A DNA stretch of 64,000 bases. Source: a virus. The notes under the pieces are model-generated. The model saw only the letters and a program-made list of their open reading frames with translations. It was not told the origin of the DNA and did not search any database. The position numbers and the translations under genes were made by a program. The stretch is taken from positions 1 to 64,000 of the IMG/VR virus record IMGVR_UViG_3300020189_000013; one strand, 5' to 3'. Numbering within the stretch: the stretch's first letter is position 1; every line of letters starts with the position of its first letter. Shown here piece by piece: positions 40,901-46,929 of the stretch.

Positions 40901-41434
40901 AAGAGACTCTCTGTTTGACTCAAGAACACGAAGAAGCCTGTTCTCGGCTTGCTCGATTCTTTCGGCATTGTCTTTTGCAGCCTTACTTGGCTTCTTGAGC
41001 TCTTTGATCGCGTCGCCCATGCCGCTAAACGCCAGTTTAGCTGCCAGTGCACCCTGGCCTATTGCAGCGAATATTCCAGGAAGAACGATAAGAGCCGGAG
41101 CGGCCGCAAGAGCCGCGGAGGTGACTGCGAATAGTCCAGTGACAAGCGCTGAAATGCTGCTGATGACACCAGCGATAGCGGGCCCTAGAGCATACCCGGT
41201 GGTGACCATCTTAAAGAACGCGTCATTTGCTTGTAGAGCAGCTTGTCTGAACTTTGCAAACGCTCCACTCGTTCTGTTAAGATTTTTTCTTACTCCAGCC
41301 GAGAACTGGTTACCGGCACGATTTCCAATTCTACCAAAGTCCTTCGCGGAATCGTTAAGAGCGTCTTTGATCTGATTTTGGAAGCCAATTGTGATCGCAT
41401 TTACGGTAATAAACGCAGAACCGACTACAGCCAC
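37973..41434 (-). CDS. Tape measure protein, 1153 aa
   Basis: Large protein with N-terminal ITIGFQNQIKDALNDSAKDFGRIGNRAG, hydrophobic stretches (about 75-130: AGVISSISALVTGLFAVTSAALAAAPAL), a long charged coiled coil (about 150-335, ENRLLRVLESNRESLARADK...), more hydrophobic helices in the middle (GAVAAIGAVIGALVLMW) and repeated amphipathic IFSGIGDFIGGVWEGIK-type segments. This is the classic tape measure layout, fixing tail length and entering the host membrane. The GTG start is supported by a near-perfect Shine-Dalgarno (AAGGAGGTGAT) at about 41441-41451. No peptidase motif was seen. Tail length by the ~0.15 nm per residue rule would be roughly 170 nm. Confidence 0.9.
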   Translation of the reverse strand: MAVVGSAFITVNAITIGFQNQIKDALNDSAKDFGRIGNRAGNQFSAGVRKNLNRTSGAFAKFRQAALQANDAFFKMVTTGYALGPAIAGVISSISALVTGLFAVTSAALAAAPALIVLPGIFAAIGQGALAAKLAFSGMGDAIKELKKPSKAAKDNAERIEQAENRLLRVLESNRESLARADKNLERAERDLTEARKEAAESLQQLNFDAEDAAISERRAAIELEKARETLARVQDLPPNSRARREAELAYAEADLNLRRAKDRNSDLAAETEEANRKGVEGSDEVVAATERVQEAIDDKARAERDAIRAQLEAEKELEKARKGTEDAAASTTSALDKLSDEARRFAEFIVGLEGDMLKLKHAAGRELFGPLEQAIQKLVDDLFPVLERILEKTGGALGRVAVHIADVVTEARNLEELERIGDTNVYVIEGLGEAFGNLYDVLLSLLDAAGPLIQRFVDWIVTVTERWKTSLEDMNSAAEGEVSELTEYFNRAGDVAAQLGEIFSNIGDALMNLGAAAAGPGSGGQNLLDLFQEATERWATFTEEALEDGRLETFFIEIAENFASISRFLAGLTGVFIRLGNNPGIKGFFDTLNQGGGLQMLEGAFDTLTSTGPAVAEFMLTLGETLAYFTESESIENFFGVLTTGLEYLNKALANETVREIFLMTAAFLGAAKGVQLMLKVSGFFGKVFAGYFIKAFDVVKKFRGGIHALSELLAAKGTSLFRVLLSGGGAVAAIGAVIGALVLMWQNSETFRTAVMDLVSGVFVALTNAFYTIKEAIDAALEPFGGMNGAWESLNYWMGQVGDFMGTYIIPLIQFLLVEAIDVAAIAISYFIGIVSSIIQVFQGVWEFVQGIFALFKGDMDGVSEHFGKAWEKIKGAISTAIQFAWDFLKEIFGKILDWVEDIFGVDIRAIFSGIGDFIGGVWEGIKTAFSKAWGFITGVISGIGNIFSTAFSVVSDVVEGVLNGIGLGFQKVGSFISGVAGAITGAFKTAFNFVANIWNNTAGKLSWTAPDWIPVIGGRSISVPKIPTFENATTVGDNTSLFQAVQISAGRDRAALAANMRAFAGGLAEGGIVPAVSGGMLAVIGEGGRRERVEPLDEQGLSTRDRAIIQQLSGGGITLNVYPSAGMDEAELAAMVSRQLAFQLRKGAFV

Positions 41435-41492
41435 GTGTCATCACCTCCTTCCATACGTGTCATGCAACATAACTATTCTAGCCCACTTGAGA

Positions 41493-41936
41493 CTACCCTA
41501 GAGGCTCGTCTAGTGCCGCGCCGAATGGCAGTCTCGAGTTCTCATTGACACGGGTTGGCGGAATGTACGGCTTAGTCTCTCTCGAGCGCTGGAACGGATC
41601 TATTGGCGTGGGAATATCCTCTACCTCGAGATCCTCATCTAACGGCCCGCCGATTCCAGGAGATGCGGCAGTGCGCTTTGTAGTAGGCGCAGCGTATCTG
41701 TACTCTCTGTGGTATAACTGACTGTAGAGCATAGACCTAGACTTGTCTCGCGCTTCTGCCTGCTCTCCAGTCGTGATGTGAATGAAATCTTCCTCGAAGA
41801 AGAAGTGCAACACATCGAGCATATCGCTCATTGGGAGCTGCTTAAGATCTACGCCTAGAGTTATTGCTTTGCCGTTGACGTACGGCCAGAGATCTAACGC
41901 CCAGTGGGTTAAGCTTCTGGCCGCGACGTAGGGCGC
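41493..41936 (-). CDS. Tail assembly chaperone, frameshift-extension ORF (gpT-like)
   Basis: The -1 frame is open from just after a TGA (41939-41937) to 41493 and reads RSLTHWALDLWPYVNGKAI, GVDLKQLPMSDMLDVLHFFFEED and a Pro-rich tail. The conserved-looking part starts before the first ATG (41831), so it is best explained as the C-terminal extension reached by a -1 ribosomal frameshift from the 42250 ORF. This is the conserved arrangement of tail assembly chaperones just upstream of tape measure genes. The overlap of the two frames is only about 30 nt (41909-41936). Confidence 0.7.
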   Translation of the reverse strand, partial: APYVAARSLTHWALDLWPYVNGKAITLGVDLKQLPMSDMLDVLHFFFEEDFIHITTGEQAEARDKSRSMLYSQLYHREYRYAAPTTKRTAASPGIGGPLDEDLEVEDIPTPIDPFQRSRETKPYIPPTRVNENSRLPFGAALDEPLG

Positions 41937-42250
41937 TCAGAGTACGTCTCCATCAGCCATGTGACAATCTCCATAATCTGATCAATCTGAATCAGCTTAT
42001 CTGGGTCCTTGCACATTTCATCAAAACGCTTGTACTCTTCTTCACCAGAAAGAACTGCCTTAAAAAAGTCGTCAATAACAGCAGCGTTTGCCGCAGGGTT
42101 GCTGTCGTCGCCGGTTCTAGAAGCAAGATCAATCATAACCTTGCCAGGAATACCGCGACGGCAGTTGAATGTTTCTCCATAGAGAGAAAACTGAACTTCT
42201 TCAGCATCTTCTTCAATAGTAGGTGAACCAAAGTCTTTAAACTTCGCCAT
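41909..42250 (-). CDS. Tail assembly chaperone (gpG-like), 113 aa
   Basis: The second ATG (42250) is preferred because GGAG lies 6 nt upstream and overlaps the first ATG (42256). Acidic helical protein (EDAEEVQFSLYGETFNCRRGIPG, FFKAVLSGEEEYKRFDEMCKDPDKLI, IMEIVTWLMETY). This pattern is typical of siphoviral gpG-type chaperones that load tail subunits on the tape measure. The stop lies where the longer gpGT form would shift to the -1 frame; CGCCCTACG near 41927-41935 is a possible slip region, with no canonical heptamer. Confidence 0.75.
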   Translation of the reverse strand: MAKFKDFGSPTIEEDAEEVQFSLYGETFNCRRGIPGKVMIDLASRTGDDSNPAANAAVIDDFFKAVLSGEEEYKRFDEMCKDPDKLIQIDQIMEIVTWLMETYSERPTSRPEA

Positions 42251-42330
42251 TGTCATCTCCGTGTATGTGTCAGCACTTCATTCCTGTGCATGTCATTAAT
42301 ATTTTATCTTGTAGAGACGTTGAAGGTGCT

Positions 42331-42723
42331 CTACGTGATAGCTAGATACAGATTGTTTGATAGATACCTGTTTGCACGAGTACCTGGGTGATCTACGCGC
42401 TCAGTATGCACAATTGCGCCACCGCGACCGCGGAATCGCAATGTCTTACCGGGACTAGGAAGAATAACGTGCGGTCGTGTGCCCTCGTGATGCATATACG
42501 CGTAATTGAGATCAGATCCTACGAGCATCTGTTGCCCATACGCAGTTCTGTTGTGCTCTAGGTGAATTGACGCCTTAAGTGCTCCGGTCTTTACCCCCAC
42601 CTGCGCTTGCGCGGCCACCTTAACCTTAAGAGCGCGACGCTCCAGATCTCGCCCTACAGCACCGCCGCGCGACTTTAAAAGCACGTCAAGTGCAGGGTAG
42701 TTCCAAACTATTGTAGTAGTCAT
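42331..42723 (-). CDS. HK97 gp10-like tail completion protein, 130 aa
   Basis: The internal ATG at 42723 is chosen: it overlaps the upstream stop (TAATG), and the longer reading from 42831 lies in the upstream gene. LERRALKVKVAAQAQVGVKTGALKASIHLEHN, LNYAYMHHEGTRPHVILP, LRFRGRGGAIVHTERVDHPGTRANRYL. The 'V..GAL..SI....' and 'YA...H.GT..H.I' motifs are those of gp10-like tail completion/neck proteins. Acts at the head-tail interface. Confidence 0.75.
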   Translation of the reverse strand: MTTTIVWNYPALDVLLKSRGGAVGRDLERRALKVKVAAQAQVGVKTGALKASIHLEHNRTAYGQQMLVGSDLNYAYMHHEGTRPHVILPSPGKTLRFRGRGGAIVHTERVDHPGTRANRYLSNNLYLAIT

Positions 42724-43226
42724 TACGGGATAGCCAGAGTTAGCTGCATTGTAGTAAGTTGAAAGCCGCCCTGAGGTGGTGGAGTATCTACAGTTCCAAT
42801 TACTCCAAGGCCGAAACCAGTTTCGTCCCACTGATCAAACAAGTCAATTGCCTGTAGTAGAACCCAGGCGTCAACTGCTGTGATCTTAGAGGCGTCTTGA
42901 ATGTTTGCTGCTGTCGGCGGACGACCGTTCACTGAAACTATCGGTATTTCTCGTGCAACCGTGACAAGAACAACAGCAGTTCTAGGGACGTTGCACCTCT
43001 GCGGTGTAGACGCTTGATCCCCAGGCGGCCCAAGATACGCTTGAAGAAGTGTAACTGTCAACTGCTCGCAATCAATTGCTGTCTGGCCAACAGTGTAGTA
43101 CCTTCTAGACGGTATCGGGACATTGTACGACTCAAACGTAGACACAGTTCTAGTAAGAACTCCATCAAGAAGAGTGACAATGTTTAGAGCGTCGCTAGAC
43201 ACACCAGAAATATCAACTATCGACAT
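42723..43226 (-). CDS. Head-tail connector-region protein, 167 aa
   Basis: ATG 43226 is used, just past the upstream stop (TGATATG on the - strand). MSIVDISGVSSDALNIVTLLDGVL, CEQLTVTLLQAYLGPPGD, CNVPRTAVVLVTVAREIP, and an NAxLQ-like AWVLLQAIDLFDQW helix. Between the adaptor and gp10-like genes, the order suggests a head-tail stopper or tail terminator. The family name is not certain. Confidence 0.6.
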   Translation of the reverse strand: MSIVDISGVSSDALNIVTLLDGVLTRTVSTFESYNVPIPSRRYYTVGQTAIDCEQLTVTLLQAYLGPPGDQASTPQRCNVPRTAVVLVTVAREIPIVSVNGRPPTAANIQDASKITAVDAWVLLQAIDLFDQWDETGFGLGVIGTVDTPPPQGGFQLTTMQLTLAIP

Positions 43227-43227
43227 A

Positions 43228-44592
43228 TCACGAGCCAATCGTGTACGTAGAAACGACGTTAGACGCAAGAGCGATTCTTAGATTTCCAGAAGTAACGTAC
43301 ACTGTTTCTTCTGCACCGCCACTTGTTCTTGTTGCGTATAGGTCCCACGAGCCGCTGTCAATCATTCCCAGCACTGATAGAGCGTCCTCGTACGTAACAG
43401 TTACAGTAAGCCTGTCGTCAGTTACCGACTCAGCAGTTCCAGCTACAGCAGTTTCCGCGACGTCTGATGCGACCCTGTCGTACGTAAATGTTGTAGACGT
43501 CGGGACGGTCTCAATGGTGTACGTGCCATCGAACGTTGAATCGATGCCTGAAACTACAACCTCAGTACCGACATAGAATCCGTGGTTCGACGATGTAGTT
43601 AGCGTAACAAGATTAGAAGAAAGCTCGGCAGTTGACACAGACACTGTTGTCGGCGTTGGGTCAGTAATAGTGGCTGCCCCTTCGAGCTCTAGCGACTCGG
43701 TCTCGGCGTAGCTTCTGATGTACACTTTAGTCGACCACCCGCCTGCGGCTAAGAACAGAGCGTTTAGCGAAGAAAGAGAGACGTCTGTGCTGCCTGAGCC
43801 GCTGCTTGCTGAGACGTCAATATCTGCAATGCCGCTCGGGTACTTCAATGGCTTGGGCGCATTGCGCCTAGCTCTTGGAACATCTGGCGTAAACACTCTT
43901 GCGCGGGCCCTGGCTCGATCCGGGTTAGACGCTCTTAAGAACAGGTCAACGGCGTATATGCCAGTTTTAAGTTCGTCGATAAAGTCTTGATTGTCAAGAA
44001 TAGTGTAGGAAACACCCTGTCTTGATATAGAAGTTACACGCTCTGGAAGATCGCACGGGTCGCCAGCCCACAGTTTTGCGAACTCCATCGCAAGTGTTCT
44101 TGCGGCCATCTTACCAATGGTTGGCGGTTCTACTCCGTAGGAGTAAGTGACTTCAATGTTGCAAGGTGTCCACGCAACACCGTCTCGTGCTTGAAGTGTT
44201 GAGTGATCGACTAGATAGTATTTGTCTGGGCTGATTATAGTGCCCACTCTGTTTCTTACTGTGTGAATCTTAGTCACAGGCCGACCGCGAAGACGAATAC
44301 GTGAAGACGGTGTAGTACCGTCTGAGGTCATGTCTTCATAAAAGTCAATGTCGTCTGAGTAGTAATTGTACATGTCGCCTTCGATAAGAGCAGCCTCAAT
44401 GTTTCTGTAGCTTGGCCCAAATCTAAACGACCGACCCGCGCAAATGTAGCGCTCAGTTACCGTAGTCGTCCCGCTATACTTTCTTCCAGACAACGCCCAG
44501 AGAAGATTAGAAGCCGATTTCGCCGCTTCGTATGAAAACTCAGTCTCAGCGTAGTCGCCAAGTTCTTCTGGCGTAACCCATAAATTTGGCAT
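43228..44592 (-). CDS. Head-tail adaptor protein with added beta module, 454 aa
   Basis: N-terminal ~240 residues: WVTPEELGDYAETEFSYEAAKSASNLLWALSGRKY, RLRGRPVTKIHTVRN, YLVDHSTLQARDGVAWTPCNIEVTYSYG, PPTIGKMAARTLAMEFAKLW, SISRQGVSYTI. This is the actinophage head-tail connector (adaptor) pattern. The family normally ends about here. The remaining ~200 residues are beta-rich and include one NVATLTTS-type module (LSSNLVTLTTSSNHGF...FDGTYTIETV...FTYDRVAS, about 320-385). The extension may decorate the neck. Confidence 0.75.
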   Translation of the reverse strand: MPNLWVTPEELGDYAETEFSYEAAKSASNLLWALSGRKYSGTTTVTERYICAGRSFRFGPSYRNIEAALIEGDMYNYYSDDIDFYEDMTSDGTTPSSRIRLRGRPVTKIHTVRNRVGTIISPDKYYLVDHSTLQARDGVAWTPCNIEVTYSYGVEPPTIGKMAARTLAMEFAKLWAGDPCDLPERVTSISRQGVSYTILDNQDFIDELKTGIYAVDLFLRASNPDRARARARVFTPDVPRARRNAPKPLKYPSGIADIDVSASSGSGSTDVSLSSLNALFLAAGGWSTKVYIRSYAETESLELEGAATITDPTPTTVSVSTAELSSNLVTLTTSSNHGFYVGTEVVVSGIDSTFDGTYTIETVPTSTTFTYDRVASDVAETAVAGTAESVTDDRLTVTVTYEDALSVLGMIDSGSWDLYATRTSGGAEETVYVTSGNLRIALASNVVSTYTIGS

Positions 44593-44620
44593 CGTTCTCT
44601 ACCTCTTTTGCAGCAAATGC

Positions 44621-44663
44621 AGACGGCGCGTCCTATGTATTCTATACACAGAACGCGCCGCCT
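44621..44663. promoter_or_regulatory. 20-bp near-perfect hairpin between major tail and adaptor genes
   Basis: Reading the - strand: a 20-nt arm (44663-44644), a 3-nt loop AGA, and a 20-nt arm (44643 side to 44621) pair along their whole length with three G-U pairs and no mismatch. It fills the only sizeable gap (87 nt) between the major tail protein and the next gene in the operon. No U-run follows, so a partial terminator or an RNase-resistant 3' end that raises major tail protein relative to the next genes is likely. Confidence 0.7.
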
Positions 44664-44679
44664 ACCAGGTAGTTTAGAC

Positions 44680-45723
44680 TCAGGCTACTGGGTCCTCTGT
44701 TGAAGCAATGATGAAGTCGATGTCCTCATCGGCGTTGTAGTCCGTGGCTCCAGGTACGTTGTACTCAGTGGTTGAACCCTGAGAAGTAAAGTCACTGACC
44801 GCGCGGCTGTTCTTCGCGACGTCGGCTGTGCCACTGTCAGCAGTAGACGCGATATCGGACGCAGTCTTAGCGTACGTAAACGTTGTTGTCGATGGGACAT
44901 CGACGATTGTAAACGTGCCGTTAAGATCTGTGTTCGTGAGACCAGCAACAACAACTGTGTCGCCAGCGGCAAAGTTATGAGCCGCCGCTGTAGTGATTGT
45001 CGCGACGTTCGACGTGAGCTCGACATTATTGACTGTCGCGCTGAGATCGCCGTGCCATGTGTAGAAGCCCTTGCGGCCAGTCGGCGCCCAGTCTGAACGA
45101 GCGTAGGCGTACGGACGCTCTGTCGCAGTTGCGAACTCCCAGCGGTCGTCGAGGCCGTCGCCGAACGCTGAGTTACCGAGACCATAGCCCTCAAACGTTG
45201 TCGCGATCATGCCGTTTTCGATGACGCGATCGCCAGAGAGGCGAAGTCGACAGTATGGGAACACCCAATGGAAGTACGGGTTGGTCGCAGCGCGCTTGCC
45301 GTCGGCAACCGCGAATGACCAACACTCGATCGCAACACCGAGACCGGAGGGATCGTCACCAACACCAGGAGACGCCCAGCCGATGCTCTTACGGTCGGGG
45401 CTAACAAACGTGCCGTAGTTCTTGCGAAGAAGAAGGCCGCTTGACATGAGCTGAGTCAGCTCTGGGTCTGGCTCACAGATCGCTAGCTCCATGGTGACTC
45501 TCTTCAGAGTGTCTGGGGCCTGATATGAAACGCAGATGGTGCCGTCAGCGGACTTTTCAGTGATCTCATCGCCAGCCTCGTACTCAGGCGTAAACGACAA
45601 GCGCATAAACGCTGACGTGGTGTAGCTATCACCATCGTTGTTTAGAAGGTTACCGGCGGCATCAAGACGCGTCACGCGAATTGACACACCCTGGATGCTC
45701 GCGGCGTAGTCTTGGGTCGCCAT
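44680..45723 (-). CDS. Major tail protein with inserted beta module, 347 aa
   Basis: MATQDYAASIQGVSIRVTRLDAAGNLLNNDGDSYTTSAFMRLSFTPEYEAGDEI, CEPDPELTQLMSSGLLL, GVAIECWSFAVADGKRAATNPYFHWVFPYCRLRLSGD...GYGLGNSAFGDG. This is the actinophage major tail tube pattern (the EGDE/AGDE turn, then AYQ...L...T..L.IC.PDPE). After about residue 225 an NVATITTAAAHNF...DLNGTFTIVDV...FTYAKTASDI module is added. The C-terminus ends EDIDFIIASTEDPVA. Highly expressed; it has a good ribosome-binding site (AAGGAGATAAAC). Confidence 0.85.
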   Translation of the reverse strand: MATQDYAASIQGVSIRVTRLDAAGNLLNNDGDSYTTSAFMRLSFTPEYEAGDEITEKSADGTICVSYQAPDTLKRVTMELAICEPDPELTQLMSSGLLLRKNYGTFVSPDRKSIGWASPGVGDDPSGLGVAIECWSFAVADGKRAATNPYFHWVFPYCRLRLSGDRVIENGMIATTFEGYGLGNSAFGDGLDDRWEFATATERPYAYARSDWAPTGRKGFYTWHGDLSATVNNVELTSNVATITTAAAHNFAAGDTVVVAGLTNTDLNGTFTIVDVPSTTTFTYAKTASDIASTADSGTADVAKNSRAVSDFTSQGSTTEYNVPGATDYNADEDIDFIIASTEDPVA

Positions 45724-45766
45724 TTCTGTTTATCTCCTTCAGTGAGGCGGTGTTCTAGTTCCTATT

Positions 45767-46861
45767 TTAGACGGTCAAATCGACCTTGACTGTGTAGTGT
45801 ATCGCTGGATCGAAGTAGACCGCTGCTGGGCGCAGGGCCTTGATTAGCATGTCATTTTGGTTTCCAGACACGTTATATCCCTGAGCTAATGTCTCATTGA
45901 CAACTTCTGGCTTACCAAGATGAACGTCTACACAGCCAGTGGCGAAAATCCACTTCGTAGTTGTTGATCCGACCATTTGTGCAAGCCCTGATGCAGACGT
46001 AGAGGTTACGTTCGCCGCTGTCTTAGCGTAAGTGAACGTGGTAGACGTGGGGGTACCGGTCACGGTGAACGTCCCATTGAATGTTGAATCAACACCAGAA
46101 ACACTTACAGTGTCGCCGGTAGTCAAATTGTGGGTAGCAGATGTTGTCAATGTGGCAACGTTGCTAGTAAGAGCTTTGTTAGTGACTGCCACAAATGGAC
46201 CGTCACCAGTGTAGCCAGAGCCAACAATCACTGGAGTTCCGTTAACTGTCTCCAAGTGCTCTCGACCGTCGGAGTTCTTAACTCTAATAAGCGGCCCGTC
46301 GGACACTGCCTGAATTGCAACATCTCTAGATACGTGAATCACTCCCTGCTCCCCAGCAGGCGATCCTGCCATGGCGCCCTCAAGAATAGCAATCGCGCGC
46401 CAGGCTGAGACTGGTGTCGAAGCCGATGACCCAGCAGCAAGAGTGTACTCGCCGGCTTCTGTCAGATATTGACTAGTAGTCGAATCACTTCTTACTACGT
46501 AGCCATTCCATAGCTCTCGCTCAACAGCTTTCTGTGTAGCTGCCTCGAGCTGCTTGACAACTAACGCCATTCGATCTTCACCAGTAAGACCAAATGTAGA
46601 TCTTGAGTCTTCTACTTCGATGAAGAATGGCTTGACTTCAACATACTGCGCCAGCCCAGTGCCGTTGAAAATCTCGTGCGCTGACGTGCCGGTGTCCTCG
46701 AGAAGGCGAACGGTCGGCTCAGAATCGTATTCGAAAGAGAATCCACGAATCCAGCGCTCGTCGTACGCCCTTGCGGTGTGAGACATCACACGGGCGACGC
46801 TGAGAATACCAAAGACAGATGGCTTTAACTCCGATGCAGGGTATACACCGCGAAATGCCAT
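45767..46861 (-). CDS. Second capsid-type protein (possible pentamer/minor capsid), 364 aa
   Basis: MAFRGVYPASELKPSVFGILSVARVMSHTARAYDERWIRGFSFEYDSEPTVRLLED, FFIEVEDSRSTFGLTGEDRMALVVKQLEAATQKAVERELWNG, AWRAIAILEGAMAGS, GVIHVSRDVAIQAVSDG. The middle part has the HK97-type spine-helix style (K.LEAATQKAVEREL...), and actinophages often encode a second coat-fold protein immediately after the main capsid protein. It too carries an NVATLTTS module (about 225-290). Penton or decorating role is inference. Confidence 0.65.
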   Translation of the reverse strand: MAFRGVYPASELKPSVFGILSVARVMSHTARAYDERWIRGFSFEYDSEPTVRLLEDTGTSAHEIFNGTGLAQYVEVKPFFIEVEDSRSTFGLTGEDRMALVVKQLEAATQKAVERELWNGYVVRSDSTTSQYLTEAGEYTLAAGSSASTPVSAWRAIAILEGAMAGSPAGEQGVIHVSRDVAIQAVSDGPLIRVKNSDGREHLETVNGTPVIVGSGYTGDGPFVAVTNKALTSNVATLTTSATHNLTTGDTVSVSGVDSTFNGTFTVTGTPTSTTFTYAKTAANVTSTSASGLAQMVGSTTTKWIFATGCVDVHLGKPEVVNETLAQGYNVSGNQNDMLIKALRPAAVYFDPAIHYTVKVDLTV

Positions 46862-46929
46862 TTTATTCTCCTTTGGTCCTCAACGCCGCCCGTGGATGTA
46901 CTACTTATTTCTTGTGACTATTACTGGGA

